A DNA stretch of 28,457 nt from an uncultured Alistipes sp. (lineage in GTDB: Bacteria > Bacteroidota > Bacteroidia > Bacteroidales > Rikenellaceae): positions 1-28,457 of the forward strand of contig CATKXN010000022.1 of the NCBI GenBank assembly GCA_949840605.1, given 5' to 3'. Of the stretch, positions 16,764 through 24,351 are shown piece by piece. The first letter of the stretch is position 1. The number at the start of each line of letters is the position of its first letter. Below the pieces are notes generated by a model. That model worked only from the letters and a program-made list of their open reading frames with translations, was not told the origin of the DNA and searched no databases. The position numbers and the translations under genes were made by a program.

Positions 16764-19700
16764 TTAGAAGGTGACGTCCACGCCGAACATGTAGGTCCGC
16801 TGCCAGGGGTAGAGGCGCAGATTGCCGTTCGTGGCGGCCATCTCGGGGTCGATGTAGTTCGAGTGGATGCCCGACCAGGTAAAGAGGTTTTCGCCCGTGA
16901 AGTAGATGCGCAGGCTTTCGATCAGCGCCTTGCGGGTCCATTGTCTGGGCAGCGTGTAGCCCACCGTGAGGTTTTTCAGGCGGCAGTAGCCGATGTTCTG
17001 CAGATAACGGTCGTTGACGGCCGTCAGCTCGCGGTTGGTTCCCTGCAGGGCGGTATAACCGCGCGGACGCGGGAAATAGGAGTTCGGATTCTCCTCCGAC
17101 CAGATTTCACGCACGAAGTTCTTGGGGATGTAAGTCGCGTAGGGACGTGCGTAAGGGCCCCAGAATGCCAGCGCATTGGCTGCCGGATACCAGTCCCGGC
17201 GGCCGATTCCCTGGAAGAAGATCGAGAAGTCGATGCCCGCCCACTGCAGTGCGAGAGTGGCCCCGTAGTGGTAGCGCGGCTGGCTGTTGCCGATGATCTC
17301 GCGGTCGCCCGGATCGTCTACCGTATTCTTGCCGAGGGTGATCTCGTTGTCGCCGTCCAGGTCGCGGAACTTCATATCGCCGGCGCGGAGTCCCTTTTCG
17401 GCGCCTGCCGAGGCGTTGATGATCGAGTTCACGGCCTTCTGGTCGACGGGATAGCTGCGCGCCTCCTCGTCCGAGGCGAACAGCCCGTCGATGCGGTAAC
17501 CCCAGATCTCGCCCCAGCGCATGCCTTCGTAATAGGTTTTGGCGAACGTGCGTTCGGGGTTGTCGAACTTGGTGATGTCGGTGATGTAATCGTTGAAGGT
17601 CAGCGTCACGCTGTACGAGAACGGACGGCGCAGCAGCTGGAATTCGTCGCGCCAGTTGAGCGAGAGTTCGTAGCCTTTGGTGCGCAGGTCGGCGCTGTTC
17701 ATCTTCGGCGACGACGCGCCGTAGGTGGCCGGCAGCGCGATGCCCGCGGTGAGCATGTCCTTCGTGTCGCGGATGTAGAGGTCGGCCGAGAACGCCAGAC
17801 GGTTGTTCAGGAAACTCATGTCCAGACCGAGGTTCTTGTGGATGCTCCGCTCCCAGGAGAGGTCCGAGGCCACCGGGGCCGAGATGGTCGCCGTGGTGGG
17901 TTTGTCGCCGCCGAACAGGTAGCTCTGGTCGGCGATCGAGATCTTGCGGATGTAGTCGTAGTAACCGACGTTCTGGTTGCCTAACTGTCCGTACGAGAAA
18001 CGCAGTTTGAGGTTGTTGAATTGGTCGCGGATGCCGTCGAAAAACGCCTCTTCCGAAATGCGCCATCCGAGCGAGAACGACGGGAAGAAGCCCCAGCGCT
18101 GCCCGCGTTTGAAGCGCGACGTGCCGTCGTAGCGTCCGCTCGCCTCGACGAGGTATTTGCCTTTGTAATCGTAGTTCAGACGGCCGAAGAAGCCCATCAG
18201 GGCGTATTCGTTCTGGCCGCCGGCGACCACCATGCGTTTTTCGCCGTCGGAGCCCTGGCCCACGAGATTCAGGTCGTTGAGCGTTTCGGAGAGCAGGTTG
18301 TAACCCGTTGCCGCCACGTCTTTGAGGTGCTTGGTCTCCCAGTTGAAGCCGACCATCGCCTTGAAATTGTGGTCCCGGGCGAACGTGCGTTCGAACGTGC
18401 CGTAGAGGTTGGCCTGGTAGTAGGTGTGGGTCATGCTCTTTTCGTAGAGGTTGTCCTCCATCTTTCCGGACGTGAGCGTGTTTATTTCGCCCGGATACTG
18501 CGAGTATTCGGTGTTGACCTGACGGTTGGTGTAGCGCGTGGTGTTGAACATGTAGGTGAAGTTACCCTTGATCTCCAGCCCTTTGACCGGGGTCCAGGTC
18601 AGCTCCGTCGTGGTCGACATGTTGTCCGTGTGGTCGTCGTTGGTATGGCCGTCCTTGTTGAGTATCGTGGGCAGGCCGTCCATGATCTGATAGTTCGAGA
18701 ACGACGTGTTGTAGACGCTCGTGCCGTCGGGATTGACCGGGACGAACGAAGCCAGGGCATGTACGGTGCTCCAGGAGAAGGCCGTGTTCACGTCGCTCGG
18801 GCCCGGGTAGAAGTACTTGTAGTTGTAGTAGCTGGTGTTGTTGCTGATTTTTAGCCACTTGTTGATGTCGAACGTGATTTTCGACCGGAAATTGATCTTC
18901 TGCAGTTTGTCGGGATGCTGGCGGAAAAGTCCCTCCTCGCTGTAATAGCTGCCTGAAAGCAGGTAGTTTACGCGGTCGTTGCCGCCCGAGAGCGAGATAC
19001 TGTGGCTCGTATTCGGATGTTCGTCCTTGAACAGGTAGTGATACCAGTCGGTGTTGCCGTAGTAAACATAGGTGTCGCGGCCGTCGCGCTGGTCGATTTT
19101 CACCCACGGACGGTCGGGATGCTCCGTACGGTCGTTGCGGCGCGCCCAAAGTTCCGTCATGTCCTGCTCGGTGTAGCGCGTGTAGTTGTTTCCGGCGTAG
19201 GAGCGCCAGAAGAGGTCGTTGAGATAGACCGAGTAGTAACCGCGGGTTTCGTAGTCGGTCGAGGTCGTGGGTTCGTTCCAGCCCCAGCGCCCGCTGTAGG
19301 TTATGCGGGTTTTGCCCGACGAATCGCCGCTTTTGGTCGTGACGAGTACCACGCCGAACGCCGCGCGCGCACCGTAGATGGCTGCCGCCGAGGCGTCCTT
19401 GATCACCGAGATCGAGGCTACGTCGTTGGGGTTGATCTTCATCAGGTCGCCTTCGGCTCCGTCGACCAGCACCAGGGGCGATCCGCCGTTGATCGAGGTG
19501 ATGCCGCGGATGTTGAGCGATGCGGGATTGCCCGGGCGGCCGGACGAGGTCGAGACCGTGAGTCCCGGAACCGATCCCTGGAGCATGTGGGCCACCGAGG
19601 GAGCCGAGCGGTTCTGCAGCTGCTTCTCATCCACCGTGGCGATGGCTCCCGTGAGATTCACCTTCTTCTGGGTTCCGTAGCCTACGACCACGACGTCCTC

Positions 19701-20273
19701 CATGTTCACGGCGTCCTCCGTGAGGAATACCTTCAGGTTGTTCTGCGTGGCGGGTACGGGAACTTGCTTGCCGACATAACCCAGATAGGTGAAGCCGAGC
19801 GTTACGTCGGTGTCGGGGACCGCGAGCGAGAAACGGCCGTCGGCCGCGGTTGTCGTGCCGCGGGCGTTGTCTCCGACGAGCGTGACGGCGACGCCTGCCA
19901 GCGGGGCTTCGGACGAGTCGTAGACTGCGCCTGCGATCGTGCGGGATTTGGCCGGGGTTTTGCGGGCCGGGATCAGCACGATCTGTCGTTCGGTGATGGT
20001 GAAACGGAGGCCGGTCGGGGCGAGCATCTCGCGGAGGGCTTTAGAAATCGGCATCCGCCTGGCTTTGAGACTCACGCGCCGGGTAAGATCGGTCTGTTGG
20101 GCGTCGTAGAAGAACGTGTATTTGCTGTTCTTCTCGATCCGGGATATGGCCTCGGCGAGCGGAATGTCCGAAAACTCCATGTCGAGAGTCGGCTCCTGCG
20201 CCTGGCCGTATACAATCGTCGAGCTGCCTGCGACCAGCAGCAAAAGGATTGCAAATAGTCTGAAATGCTTCAT
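16764..20273 (-). CDS. SusC-family TonB-dependent transducer with STN signalling domain
   Basis: This 1169-residue importer also senses its substrate. After a signal peptide (MKHFRLFAILLLLVAGSS, about 1-23) comes a secretin/TonB N-terminal (STN) domain at about 29-101 ('MEFSDIPLAEAISRIEKNSKYTF' to 'ITERQIVLIPA'), which contacts a FecR anti-sigma in the periplasm. A carboxypeptidase-regulatory-like domain (about 112-185) follows. The TonB box MEDVVVVGYGTQKK starts at 191, followed by the plug ('PLVLVDGAEGDLMKINPNDV', 'AAAIYGARAAFGVVLVTTK') and the barrel ending in VDVTF. The frame stays open to 20357, but the ATG at 20273 is chosen because the signal peptide begins there. It lies 118 bases after fecR and 19 bases before susD. 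Confidence 0.96.
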   Translation of the reverse strand: MKHFRLFAILLLLVAGSSTIVYGQAQEPTLDMEFSDIPLAEAISRIEKNSKYTFFYDAQQTDLTRRVSLKARRMPISKALREMLAPTGLRFTITERQIVLIPARKTPAKSRTIAGAVYDSSEAPLAGVAVTLVGDNARGTTTAADGRFSLAVPDTDVTLGFTYLGYVGKQVPVPATQNNLKVFLTEDAVNMEDVVVVGYGTQKKVNLTGAIATVDEKQLQNRSAPSVAHMLQGSVPGLTVSTSSGRPGNPASLNIRGITSINGGSPLVLVDGAEGDLMKINPNDVASISVIKDASAAAIYGARAAFGVVLVTTKSGDSSGKTRITYSGRWGWNEPTTSTDYETRGYYSVYLNDLFWRSYAGNNYTRYTEQDMTELWARRNDRTEHPDRPWVKIDQRDGRDTYVYYGNTDWYHYLFKDEHPNTSHSISLSGGNDRVNYLLSGSYYSEEGLFRQHPDKLQKINFRSKITFDINKWLKISNNTSYYNYKYFYPGPSDVNTAFSWSTVHALASFVPVNPDGTSVYNTSFSNYQIMDGLPTILNKDGHTNDDHTDNMSTTTELTWTPVKGLEIKGNFTYMFNTTRYTNRQVNTEYSQYPGEINTLTSGKMEDNLYEKSMTHTYYQANLYGTFERTFARDHNFKAMVGFNWETKHLKDVAATGYNLLSETLNDLNLVGQGSDGEKRMVVAGGQNEYALMGFFGRLNYDYKGKYLVEASGRYDGTSRFKRGQRWGFFPSFSLGWRISEEAFFDGIRDQFNNLKLRFSYGQLGNQNVGYYDYIRKISIADQSYLFGGDKPTTATISAPVASDLSWERSIHKNLGLDMSFLNNRLAFSADLYIRDTKDMLTAGIALPATYGASSPKMNSADLRTKGYELSLNWRDEFQLLRRPFSYSVTLTFNDYITDITKFDNPERTFAKTYYEGMRWGEIWGYRIDGLFASDEEARSYPVDQKAVNSIINASAGAEKGLRAGDMKFRDLDGDNEITLGKNTVDDPGDREIIGNSQPRYHYGATLALQWAGIDFSIFFQGIGRRDWYPAANALAFWGPYARPYATYIPKNFVREIWSEENPNSYFPRPRGYTALQGTNRELTAVNDRYLQNIGYCRLKNLTVGYTLPRQWTRKALIESLRIYFTGENLFTWSGIHSNYIDPEMAATNGNLRLYPWQRTYMFGVDVTF

Positions 20274-20391
20274 AATGGAAGTTTTAAGTTTGTGGTAAGT
20301 TTGCAGGGCATTGGTCGGATGCCGCTGCGGGAAGGTCGGAATCGGGTTGGAGATCACTTCATAGGCATTCGTTTTTAGGGTCCGTACGGAA

Positions 20392-21396
20392 TTATTCGAG
20401 CTCGGAGATCGAGACCGAGTTGTCTTTGGCGAAGGTGTAAACGATGGGATTGATGCGGCTCATGATGCGCAGGATCTCTTCGAGCGGTTCGTTGGTGATG
20501 GTGAACGTATAGGCGTAGTCGTGTGCGATGGCCCGGTCGATGTGGATTTCGGTGTCGTACCAGCGGGCCATGTAGCGACATATCTCGCCCAGCGACTGCT
20601 TCTCGAAGGTGAGTTTCCCGGCGGCCCAGCACGACTCCATCGCCACGTTGCCCCGTTCGATGACGATTTCGCGGGTGCCGGTGTCGTATCGGGCGATCTC
20701 TCCGGGGCGGAGCTGCCTGTGGCTGCCGCTGCCGATGTCGAGCGAAACCGACCCTTCGATCAGCGAGACCGAAACGGTGTTGTCGGCGGCTGAGGTGCGG
20801 ACGTTGAATTTCGTGCCGTGGACGCGGACTTTCAGCCCTTCGACTTCGACGGTGAAAGGACGGACGGGGTCTTTGGCGATGTCGAAGAATCCTTCGCCGC
20901 ACAGTTTCACGTTACGGTCCGCGATGTTGAAACGGCTATTGTAGGTGAGTGTCGAGCCGCTGTGGAGCCAGACTGTCGAACCGTCGGCAAGCCGGGCGTG
21001 CGACTTGCCCTCGAAGGCGCAGAGCTGCTGCTCGGCCAGAGACGCGGCGGGACGGAACAGGTCGGGACGGGCGATGAAGAGGGTTGCGGCGATGGCTGCC
21101 GCGACGGCTGCGGCCGTCCGCAGCAGGGATGTACGGCGGCGGGGTTCCCGCCGCGTCGGGCGGGTGCTTTCGAGCGGGCCGATGCGCTGCTGCAGCTGCT
21201 GCCACAATTTGTCGCGGTCGGGCTCGTAATCTGCCGCCCGCTGCTGTATTTCGTGCCATACGCGGGTCAGGCTGTCGTAGAAACGGCGGTTTTCCGTTTC
21301 GGCGATCCACGTTTTGAATCGGAACTTTTCGGCGGCGTCGAGCGAGCCTTTGAGCGCACCGATCAGAAGGTCCCAGGTCTGTTTGTCCGGCTTCAT
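20392..21396 (-). CDS. FecR-family anti-sigma factor / transmembrane sensor
   Basis: This 334-residue inner-membrane protein binds the ECF sigma factor and releases it when the STN domain of SusC signals substrate. Residues 1-85 are cytoplasmic. An Ala-rich transmembrane helix spans about 92-109 (LRTAAAVAAAIAATLFIA). The periplasmic FecR domain is at about 130-222 ('ARLADGSTVWLHSGSTLTY', 'GEGFFDIAKDPVRPFTVEV', 'KVRVHGTKFNV'). The C-terminal DUF4974 domain is at about 262-330 ('GKLTFEKQSLGEICRYMARWYDTEI'). Usually the sigma gene lies directly upstream; here it is about 9 kb downstream, at 10706-11251. A terminator-like hairpin ends 28 bases before this start codon. Confidence 0.95.
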   Translation of the reverse strand: MKPDKQTWDLLIGALKGSLDAAEKFRFKTWIAETENRRFYDSLTRVWHEIQQRAADYEPDRDKLWQQLQQRIGPLESTRPTRREPRRRTSLLRTAAAVAAAIAATLFIARPDLFRPAASLAEQQLCAFEGKSHARLADGSTVWLHSGSTLTYNSRFNIADRNVKLCGEGFFDIAKDPVRPFTVEVEGLKVRVHGTKFNVRTSAADNTVSVSLIEGSVSLDIGSGSHRQLRPGEIARYDTGTREIVIERGNVAMESCWAAGKLTFEKQSLGEICRYMARWYDTEIHIDRAIAHDYAYTFTITNEPLEEILRIMSRINPIVYTFAKDNSVSISELE

Positions 21397-21424
21397 AGAA
21401 CTTTGTCGTTTATGTCAAGACACG

Positions 21425-21455
21425 AAAAAAACGGCAGACCGTTATACGGCCTGCC
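21425..21455 (-). terminator. Terminator-like hairpin in the fecR leader
   Basis: On the - strand, GGCAGGCCGT (21455-21446) pairs with ACGGTCTGCC (21442-21433) across a 3-base loop, followed by G and seven T's (21431-21425). The one imperfect pair is a stable G-U on the - strand and an A/C mismatch on the + strand, so the structure favours - strand RNA. It lies between the divergent fecR and dinB genes, where no upstream - strand gene needs terminating. Confidence 0.78.
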
Positions 21456-21516
21456 ACTTTTTTGCGGAAAAATTACCGGATGCGACGCCCGGGGGCCTTT
21501 CCGTTTTCGCCTGCAT

Positions 21517-21524
21517 TACTTTTG
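21517..21524 (+). promoter_or_regulatory. Candidate -7 element of dinB
   Basis: TACTTTTG fits the Bacteroidetes TAnnTTTG -7 box, 13 bases before the dinB ATG at 21538. The -33 element is not convincing. The leader would be very short. Confidence 0.5.
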
Positions 21525-21537
21525 TATTTTTGCAGGG

Positions 21538-22598
21538 ATGCAGAACAAGATCATACACGTCGACATGGACGCTTTCTACGCCTCGGTCGAGCAGCGCGAC
21601 CGTCCCGAACTCCGGGGGCGGCCGATCGCCGTGGGATATGACGGACCGCGGGGCGTCGTTGCGACGGCCAGTTACGAGGCCCGCCCGTTCGGGGTCCGTT
21701 CGGCGATCTCTTCGGCGGTGGCCAGGCGCCTCTGTCCCGAGCTGATCTTCGTGCCGGCGCGCTTCGACGTTTACAAGGCCGTTTCGCAGCAGATTCGCGA
21801 CATTTTCCACGACTATACCGAACTGGTCGAACCGCTCTCGCTGGACGAGGCTTTCCTCGACGTTTCGCACCTGCGTTCGGCGACGCTCGCGGCCCGGGAG
21901 ATCAAGGACCGCATCCGCGCCGAGACCGGACTTACGGCTTCGGCGGGCATCTCCGTCAACAAGATGCTCGCGAAGATCGCATCGGACTACCGCAAGCCCG
22001 ACGGACTGTTCGTCATTCCGCCGGACGAGATCGACACCTTCGTCGCGGAACTTCCCGTCGAACGCTTCTTCGGCATCGGGGAGGTCACGGCCCAGAAGAT
22101 GCATGCGCTGGGCATCCGCACCGGCGCCGACCTGCGGCAGTGGGAGGAACTGGAACTGGTCCGGCATTTCGGAAAGGCCGGACACAGTTACTACGGCTAC
22201 GCCCGGGGAATCGACCCGCGTCCGGTGGTCCCGAACCGCATCCGCAAGTCGCTCGGGCCGAGACGACCTTCGGGGCCGACACCGCCGACCGCGGGGTGCT
22301 GCTCGGCGAGCTGGAACAGGTCTGCGAGGAGGTGTGGCGGCGGCTTTCGCGCCACCGGTTCCGGGGCCGGACCGTGGTGCTGAAGCTCAAGTTCGACGAT
22401 TTCCGCCAGATCACGCGGTCGCGGACCCTTACCGCCGCGGTCGATTCGTGCGACGGACTGCGCCTCGTCGCCGGGGAACTGCTAGCGGGGGTCGATTTCG
22501 GCGGCCACCGAATCCGACTCATCGGGGTCACGGTAGGCAACGCCCCGGATTTCGGCGAGGGGTGCGTGCAGCTGCGGTTCGACTTCGGTGAGGAGTGA
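21538..22598 (+). pseudogene. dinB: DNA polymerase IV (Y family), frameshifted
   Basis: DinB is a low-fidelity translesion polymerase. The first frame (21538 to about 22257) carries the palm motifs HVDMDAFYASVEQRD and PLSLDEAFLDV with the catalytic Asp and Glu residues, plus KMLAKIASDYRKPDGL and the thumb. At 'NRIRKSLG' the frame breaks. The family's next residues (AETTFGADT) and the whole little-finger domain ('VVLKLKFDDFRQITRSRTL') are in the +2 frame, ending with TGA at 22596-22598. Restoring one G in the GGG at 22255-22257 would give one frame of 353 codons, the normal DinB length. This is either a recent inactivating deletion or a sequencing/assembly error; the sequence alone cannot decide. 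The uncorrected frame runs on to 22383 with unrelated residues. The gene converges on the DUF1848 gene with a 6-base gap. Confidence 0.9.
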
Positions 22599-22604
22599 CG
22601 GCGG

Positions 22605-23612
22605 CTATTTTCCGGTGATCGTTTCGGCGGTGGGACGGGTTCGGTGCAGACGGTAATTTTCGGAAGTCTTTCCGCCGGAGCGGTTGGCATAGCAGTAGAC
22701 GCACCCGTGCGGGCAGGTGTCGTATTCGCCGATGTCCTTGCTGGCGACACAGCCGCAGAAAGGCCGCTGGCCCTTGTCTTTCGCATTTTTTCGGACGGAT
22801 GTTTCCGGACCGGACAATCCGCCCCGGCTTATGCCCAAAAAGTCCGTCAGCAGCGGATCGTCGGCGAATTGCCGGACGATCAGTTCGTCGTCGATGCATT
22901 TGTTGCGCCGGACGCCGAACTGCGACAGGTCGATCCGTTCGCCGCACGCGGCCAGCGTATAGCCCCACTTTCCGTTCAGCTCCGCCAGCCCGGCCGCCAT
23001 GTCGAGCATCTGCCGTTCGTCGAACTCGCGGCAGGGGATTTCATTCCTCCGCAGCCGGCTTTGCACACTGCGGTAGGCGCGGATGTCCGCGAAACTGAAA
23101 ACCAACTTTTCGGTATGCCCGCGGAGCCGGTCGCCGATCCGTTCCGCTTTGCGGAGCAGTTCCTCCACGCCGATCCGGTCGGTCAGGACCAGCGGGTCGA
23201 ACCGCCAGATGACCAGCTCTTTGCCCAACTGTTCCGAAAAACGCAGAAAGGTTTCGATCCGTTCGTCGAGCGGAGGCACGCCGCGTTCGAGACCTTCGGC
23301 TTCGTAGTCGTTGAGCGTGTATTGGAGGTAGCACCGGATGCCCTTTTCGCGCAGTTTTTCCAGATGCGGAAGCAGCGGACGGGGATTTTTCGACCAGAAG
23401 ACCACCAGCCGCGTCCGGGCGTAGGAGATGTACGATTTCACGCCGTTGAACGGATTCGTCCAGGCGGAATAACCTTTCTCCAGCCGGTCGAAAAACCAGT
23501 CGGCGTAAAATGCCGGAATATCCGTGGCGCGGCTTGCCGAGACGATCACGGGCGCCTGCGCCCGCACCGTTTCGCCCGCGTCCGTCGTTATGTCGATCGT
23601 TTCCCAGACCAT
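22605..23612 (-). CDS. DUF1848 family protein (possible Fe-S protein)
   Basis: This 335-residue soluble protein matches the DUF1848 pattern: 'VIVSASRATDIPAFYADWFFDRLEKGY' at the start, 'FVFWSKNP'-type LVVFWSKNPRPLLPHLEKL, then 'YTLNDYEAEGLERGVPPLDERI' and 'VIWRFDPLVLTD'. The C terminus has clustered cysteines, with a CGC motif and DTCPHGCVYCYAN, a CxxxCxxC-like arrangement that could hold an iron-sulfur cluster as in radical SAM enzymes. The biochemical function is not established. The ATG at 23612 is chosen: an upstream TTG at 23630 would overlap the -7 box at 23628-23635. It converges on dinB with a 6-base gap. Confidence 0.88.
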   Translation of the reverse strand: MVWETIDITTDAGETVRAQAPVIVSASRATDIPAFYADWFFDRLEKGYSAWTNPFNGVKSYISYARTRLVVFWSKNPRPLLPHLEKLREKGIRCYLQYTLNDYEAEGLERGVPPLDERIETFLRFSEQLGKELVIWRFDPLVLTDRIGVEELLRKAERIGDRLRGHTEKLVFSFADIRAYRSVQSRLRRNEIPCREFDERQMLDMAAGLAELNGKWGYTLAACGERIDLSQFGVRRNKCIDDELIVRQFADDPLLTDFLGISRGGLSGPETSVRKNAKDKGQRPFCGCVASKDIGEYDTCPHGCVYCYANRSGGKTSENYRLHRTRPTAETITGK

Positions 23613-23627
23613 GACCGATGTTTCCCG

Positions 23628-23635
23628 CAAAGATA
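23628..23635 (-). promoter_or_regulatory. Candidate -7 element of the DUF1848 gene
   Basis: TATCTTTG on the - strand (23635 to 23628) fits TAnnTTTG, 15 bases before the ATG at 23612. No clear -33 TTTG is visible. It abuts the tandem promoter array that faces the other way. Confidence 0.5.
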
Positions 23636-23644
23636 CTATTTCGT

Positions 23645-23675
23645 TTTGAAACGGTCGTGCTTTTTGCTACCTTTG
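23645..23675 (+). promoter_or_regulatory. Tandem promoter 1
   Basis: TTTG (23645-23648), a 19-base spacer and TACCTTTG (23668-23675) give an exact Bacteroidetes consensus. A 15-base palindrome at 23676-23690 covers the expected transcription start, a typical repressor position. Confidence 0.78.
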
Positions 23676-23733
23676 GTGTCGTAACGACACGTTTATCCTC
23701 CGGAACGTTCCGCAACTCGGTATGCTCTTCGGT

Positions 23734-23764
23734 TTTGAAACGGTCGTGCTTTTCACTACCTTTG
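23734..23764 (+). promoter_or_regulatory. Tandem promoter 2
   Basis: TTTG (23734-23737), a 19-base spacer and TACCTTTG (23757-23764) repeat the first promoter exactly 89 bases downstream, with the same palindrome over the expected start (23765-23779). Confidence 0.78.
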
Positions 23765-23822
23765 GTGTCGTAACGACACATTTATGCGCCGGAACGTTCC
23801 GCAGCTCGGTATGCGCTTCGAT

Positions 23823-23853
23823 TTTGGAACGGTCCGGCTTTTTAGTACCTTTG
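23823..23853 (+). promoter_or_regulatory. Tandem promoter 3 (gene-proximal, no palindrome)
   Basis: TTTG (23823-23826), a 19-base spacer and TACCTTTG (23846-23853) keep the 89-base phase. The downstream palindromes are absent in this copy. It would give a leader of about 33 bases for the gene at 23892. Confidence 0.82.
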
Positions 23854-23891
23854 TGGTGAAATGCCGCCGCATGCGGCCGAACAGAACAGTT

Positions 23892-24326
23892 ATGAAAAAA
23901 TATTGGGGCATCATCACGGTCCTGGTTGCCGTCGGGCTGGCCGTGTTCATCTATTTCCGCTTCTACTTCGTCTTCGGCGAAGGCGTGAAGAGCGGGGAGT
24001 TGAACTACGTCGTGTACAAGGGGCTGGTCTTCAAGACCTACGAGGGCAAACTGATCCAGACGGGCATCCGCTCGAAGGCCGCCGGGTCGATCCAGTCGTA
24101 TGAATTCGAATTTTCGGTCGAGGACGAAGCGCTCGCCCGCGAACTGATGCTGCAGGGCGGCAAGACCCTTGAACTGCACTACCGCGAGTATTTCGGCGCG
24201 CTGCCCTGGCGGGGATTCACGAAATTCATCGTCGACAGCATCGTCACCGCGCGTCCCGCGGCGGCCGGTCCGCTCGGCGTGCAGTCCGCCCCCGTCGCGA
24301 ACCCGGAGTCGCCGGCACAGCCCTGA
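23892..24326 (+). CDS. Small membrane-anchored conserved protein of unknown function
   Basis: This 144-residue protein has a short basic N terminus (MKKYWG), one hydrophobic helix at about residues 6-28 (IITVLVAVGLAVFIYFRFYFVF), then a soluble domain with 'GEGVKSGELNYVVYKGLVFKTYEGKLIQTGI' and 'GSIQSYEFEFSVEDEALA'. I recognise this as a conserved Bacteroidetes protein. Relatives are sometimes labelled 6-phosphogluconate dehydrogenase in databases, but there is no nucleotide-binding motif here and I do not support that name. The frame is open upstream to 23784, but ATG 23892 is chosen because the membrane anchor starts there and the upstream part is promoter repeat. Three tandem promoters precede it. 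The Pro/Ala-rich tail looks disordered. Confidence 0.82.
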   Translation: MKKYWGIITVLVAVGLAVFIYFRFYFVFGEGVKSGELNYVVYKGLVFKTYEGKLIQTGIRSKAAGSIQSYEFEFSVEDEALARELMLQGGKTLELHYREYFGALPWRGFTKFIVDSIVTARPAAAGPLGVQSAPVANPESPAQP

Positions 24327-24351
24327 CGCGCGTCGCACAGCGGACGCCGCC

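Larger units (their letters stand above)
23644..23854 (+). repeat. Tandem 89-bp promoter/palindrome repeat, 2.4 copies
   Basis: Copies lie at 23644-23732 and 23733-23821, with a partial third at 23822-23854. By eye the first two differ at about 8 of 89 positions; the partial one differs at about 5 of 32. Each full copy has a promoter, then a palindrome GTGTCGTAACGACAC (23676-23690 and 23765-23779) right after the -7 box, then a perfect palindrome CGGAACGTTCCG (23701-23712 and 23790-23801). The third copy keeps only the promoter. Confidence 0.92.

Noticed and set aside
20274..20357. Upstream start for the second SusC (28 extra residues)
   Set aside because: The extra residues precede a complete signal peptide and have no hydrophobic export signal themselves.
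20381..20390. Palindrome TCCGTACGGA between fecR and susC
   Set aside because: It is short and single, with no promoter element beside it; too likely by chance to call an operator.
20818..21537. N-terminal extension of the dinB frame over fecR
   Set aside because: The DinB family begins at MQNKIIHVDMDAFY (21538), directly after a -7 box; the upstream part is antisense to fecR.
23644..23854. CRISPR array
   Set aside because: Repeats are directly tandem with no unique spacers, and each unit contains a promoter; no cas genes are present.
23892..24326. Naming this gene 6-phosphogluconate dehydrogenase
   Set aside because: It is 144 residues with a membrane anchor and no dinucleotide-binding motif; the enzyme is far larger.
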